From contig WFRC01000064.1 of the NCBI GenBank assembly GCA_015486685.1, forward strand, positions 1 through 5,736: a stretch of 5,736 nt of DNA, written 5' to 3'. Position 1 is the stretch's first letter; each line of letters opens with the position of its first letter. The DNA comes from Caldifarciminota bacterium (GTDB taxonomy: Bacteria; Hydrothermota; UBA3072; WFRC01). Under the pieces are notes generated by a model. That model was not told the origin of the DNA, did not search any database, and worked only from the letters and a program-made list of their open reading frames with translations. Both the position numbers and the translations under genes were made by a program. Shown here piece by piece: positions 4,960 to 5,736 of this stretch.

Positions 4960-5658
4960 ATGAGTGGAAAAGTGAAATATAATATAAAGATATATATAAT
5001 TTTTTATTTGTTGTTTTTTAGTGGATGCTCGTTTAATCTTCTCAATGACATAAATATTCCTGTTGAGCACAGGACAAAAATCTCCGGGAAATTATATATA
5101 AAGTTTATGTGGATAAGAGTAAATAGATATAACCGCATTGTTCGCGAATCGGAAAACCTTATAAAGAAATGGTTTGAAAAAAGTGCATCTTTTAAAATAG
5201 TTTCAGATTCTTCTCAGGCAAATTATATAATAACAATCAGAACAAACTATTTCTATGCAAAAGCCAAGCCTAACTCTCTTATAAAGCATCTTGTCCTCCG
5301 TGGATGTGGTATTGTTCCCTTAATGCTGGGAGGAGCATTAGGGTCTTATGCACAAGCCTGTTCTGGCAACGGAACTATATCTTCGGATTTGCAGCCATAT
5401 TTATGGACAATGTTAGGAATTAGTGCAGTATCTTTTGGTTTAGCTATATGGCTTGATATCTATACAGTGAAAGGGTTATGGAACTTTGATATTAAAATTG
5501 TCTCAAAAAGGGAGGCTACAGTATTAATAGAAAAACATATAAAAATAAAACTTTCCCATCCTGGTATTAGATTTTTCCCTGATACCTATGAAGATAAAAT
5601 GTATCAAACATTATTAAACAAAGGCGTAGAAACCATAGACTCCATATTGGTATATTGA
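4960..5658 (+). CDS. Probable lipoprotein of unknown function with two internal hydrophobic segments
   Basis: I do not recognise this 232-residue protein. Residues 1-23 look like a lipoprotein signal: a basic start, a hydrophobic core (IYIIFYLLFF, 11-20) and SGC with Cys23 as the lipidated residue. Phe at -3 is less usual than Leu. Residues 40-110 look like a mixed alpha/beta domain with many basic and aromatic residues. Two hydrophobic stretches follow, 117-131 (Gly/Ala/Leu-rich) and 147-166, joined by a polar Ser/Gly link containing Cys134. Residues 172-232 are again alpha/beta-like and basic. So a soluble domain may be interrupted by a membrane hairpin, odd for a lipoprotein; alternatively the N-terminus is an uncleaved anchor. 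The start is forced by an in-frame TAA 6 bases before the ATG and by the signal sequence. No Shine-Dalgarno is present. It stands alone, divergent from the DUF6922 gene. Confidence 0.8.
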   Translation: MSGKVKYNIKIYIIFYLLFFSGCSFNLLNDINIPVEHRTKISGKLYIKFMWIRVNRYNRIVRESENLIKKWFEKSASFKIVSDSSQANYIITIRTNYFYAKAKPNSLIKHLVLRGCGIVPLMLGGALGSYAQACSGNGTISSDLQPYLWTMLGISAVSFGLAIWLDIYTVKGLWNFDIKIVSKREATVLIEKHIKIKLSHPGIRFFPDTYEDKMYQTLLNKGVETIDSILVY

Positions 5659-5662
5659 TTAT

Positions 5663-5677
5663 AGAGGGACGGTCCTT
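5663..5677. other. GC-rich AGAGGGACGGTCCTT motif downstream of the lipoprotein gene
   Basis: This 15-base motif stands out in A/T-rich DNA 4 bases after the lipoprotein stop. Similar GGGACGGT-type strings are familiar, from memory, at edges of REP-associated tyrosine-transposase (RAYT) units. GGAC and GTCC are symmetric around one base. No transposase coding is visible in the remaining 59 bases, which otherwise show nothing identifiable. Confidence 0.3.
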
Positions 5678-5736
5678 CAAAAGTTCAAAACTCTGTTTCT
5701 TGTTATTTCCTATCTTTCTTTTGTATGCCTTAGTAT

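Noticed and set aside
4822..5070. Minus-strand open frame of 82 codons over the lipoprotein promoter and signal peptide
   Set aside because: It covers a forced plus-strand gene start and its promoter, has low-complexity composition and shows no domain.

Overview
This AT-rich window looks like part of the chromosome of a diderm (outer-membrane-bearing) bacterium. It carries an MCE/Mla-type lipid-transport permease and substrate-binding protein, an OmpA/MotB-type peptidoglycan-binding protein and a probable lipoprotein, all parts of a two-membrane envelope. Gene content and repeat types would suit an uncultivated or anaerobic low-GC diderm lineage, but no marker gene fixes the phylum and I do not name one.

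Layout. Plus strand 72-1166: a WbpE-like PLP-dependent sugar aminotransferase (DegT/DnrJ/EryC1/StrS family). Plus strand 1266-3113: a compact operon of a ComFB-family protein, an MlaE-type permease and an MlaD-type MCE protein, with gaps of 9 and 15 bases. The MlaF ATPase that normally accompanies these is not in the window. Minus strand 3156-3794: an OmpA/MotB C-terminal-domain protein, convergent with mlaD. At 3843-4003 an intergenic stretch holds two short REP-like repeats side by side. Minus strand 4004-4691: a DUF6922-type putative antitoxin followed by an AbiEii-type nucleotidyltransferase toxin gene that has lost its middle and is frameshifted, hence a pseudogene. At 4692-4959 a divergent intergenic region carries a promoter for each side. 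Plus strand 4960-5658: a probable lipoprotein of unknown function with two extra hydrophobic segments. The last 78 bases hold only a short GC-rich motif.

How the parts relate. The MCE pair, the OmpA-like protein, the sugar aminotransferase (nucleotide-sugar or surface-polysaccharide synthesis) and the lipoprotein all concern the envelope, but only comFB-mlaE-mlaD is clearly one transcription unit. ComFB relatives in cyanobacteria bind cyclic dinucleotides, so placement in front of an MCE permease makes signal-controlled lipid transport a possible but unproven link.

Main cross-cutting observation. Four genes that open transcription units (aminotransferase, comFB, the DUF6922 gene and the lipoprotein gene) have no Shine-Dalgarno sequence. 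Each has a -35/-10 pair with a 16-base spacer whose -10 box ends only 5 or 6 bases before the ATG, which predicts leaderless mRNAs. The ompA-like gene has the same 16-base promoter spacing but a real leader with AGGAGG, and operon-internal mlaD has GGGAGGT. I found no tRNA, rRNA, CRISPR array or complete insertion sequence, and I do not see an obviously new multi-gene system.
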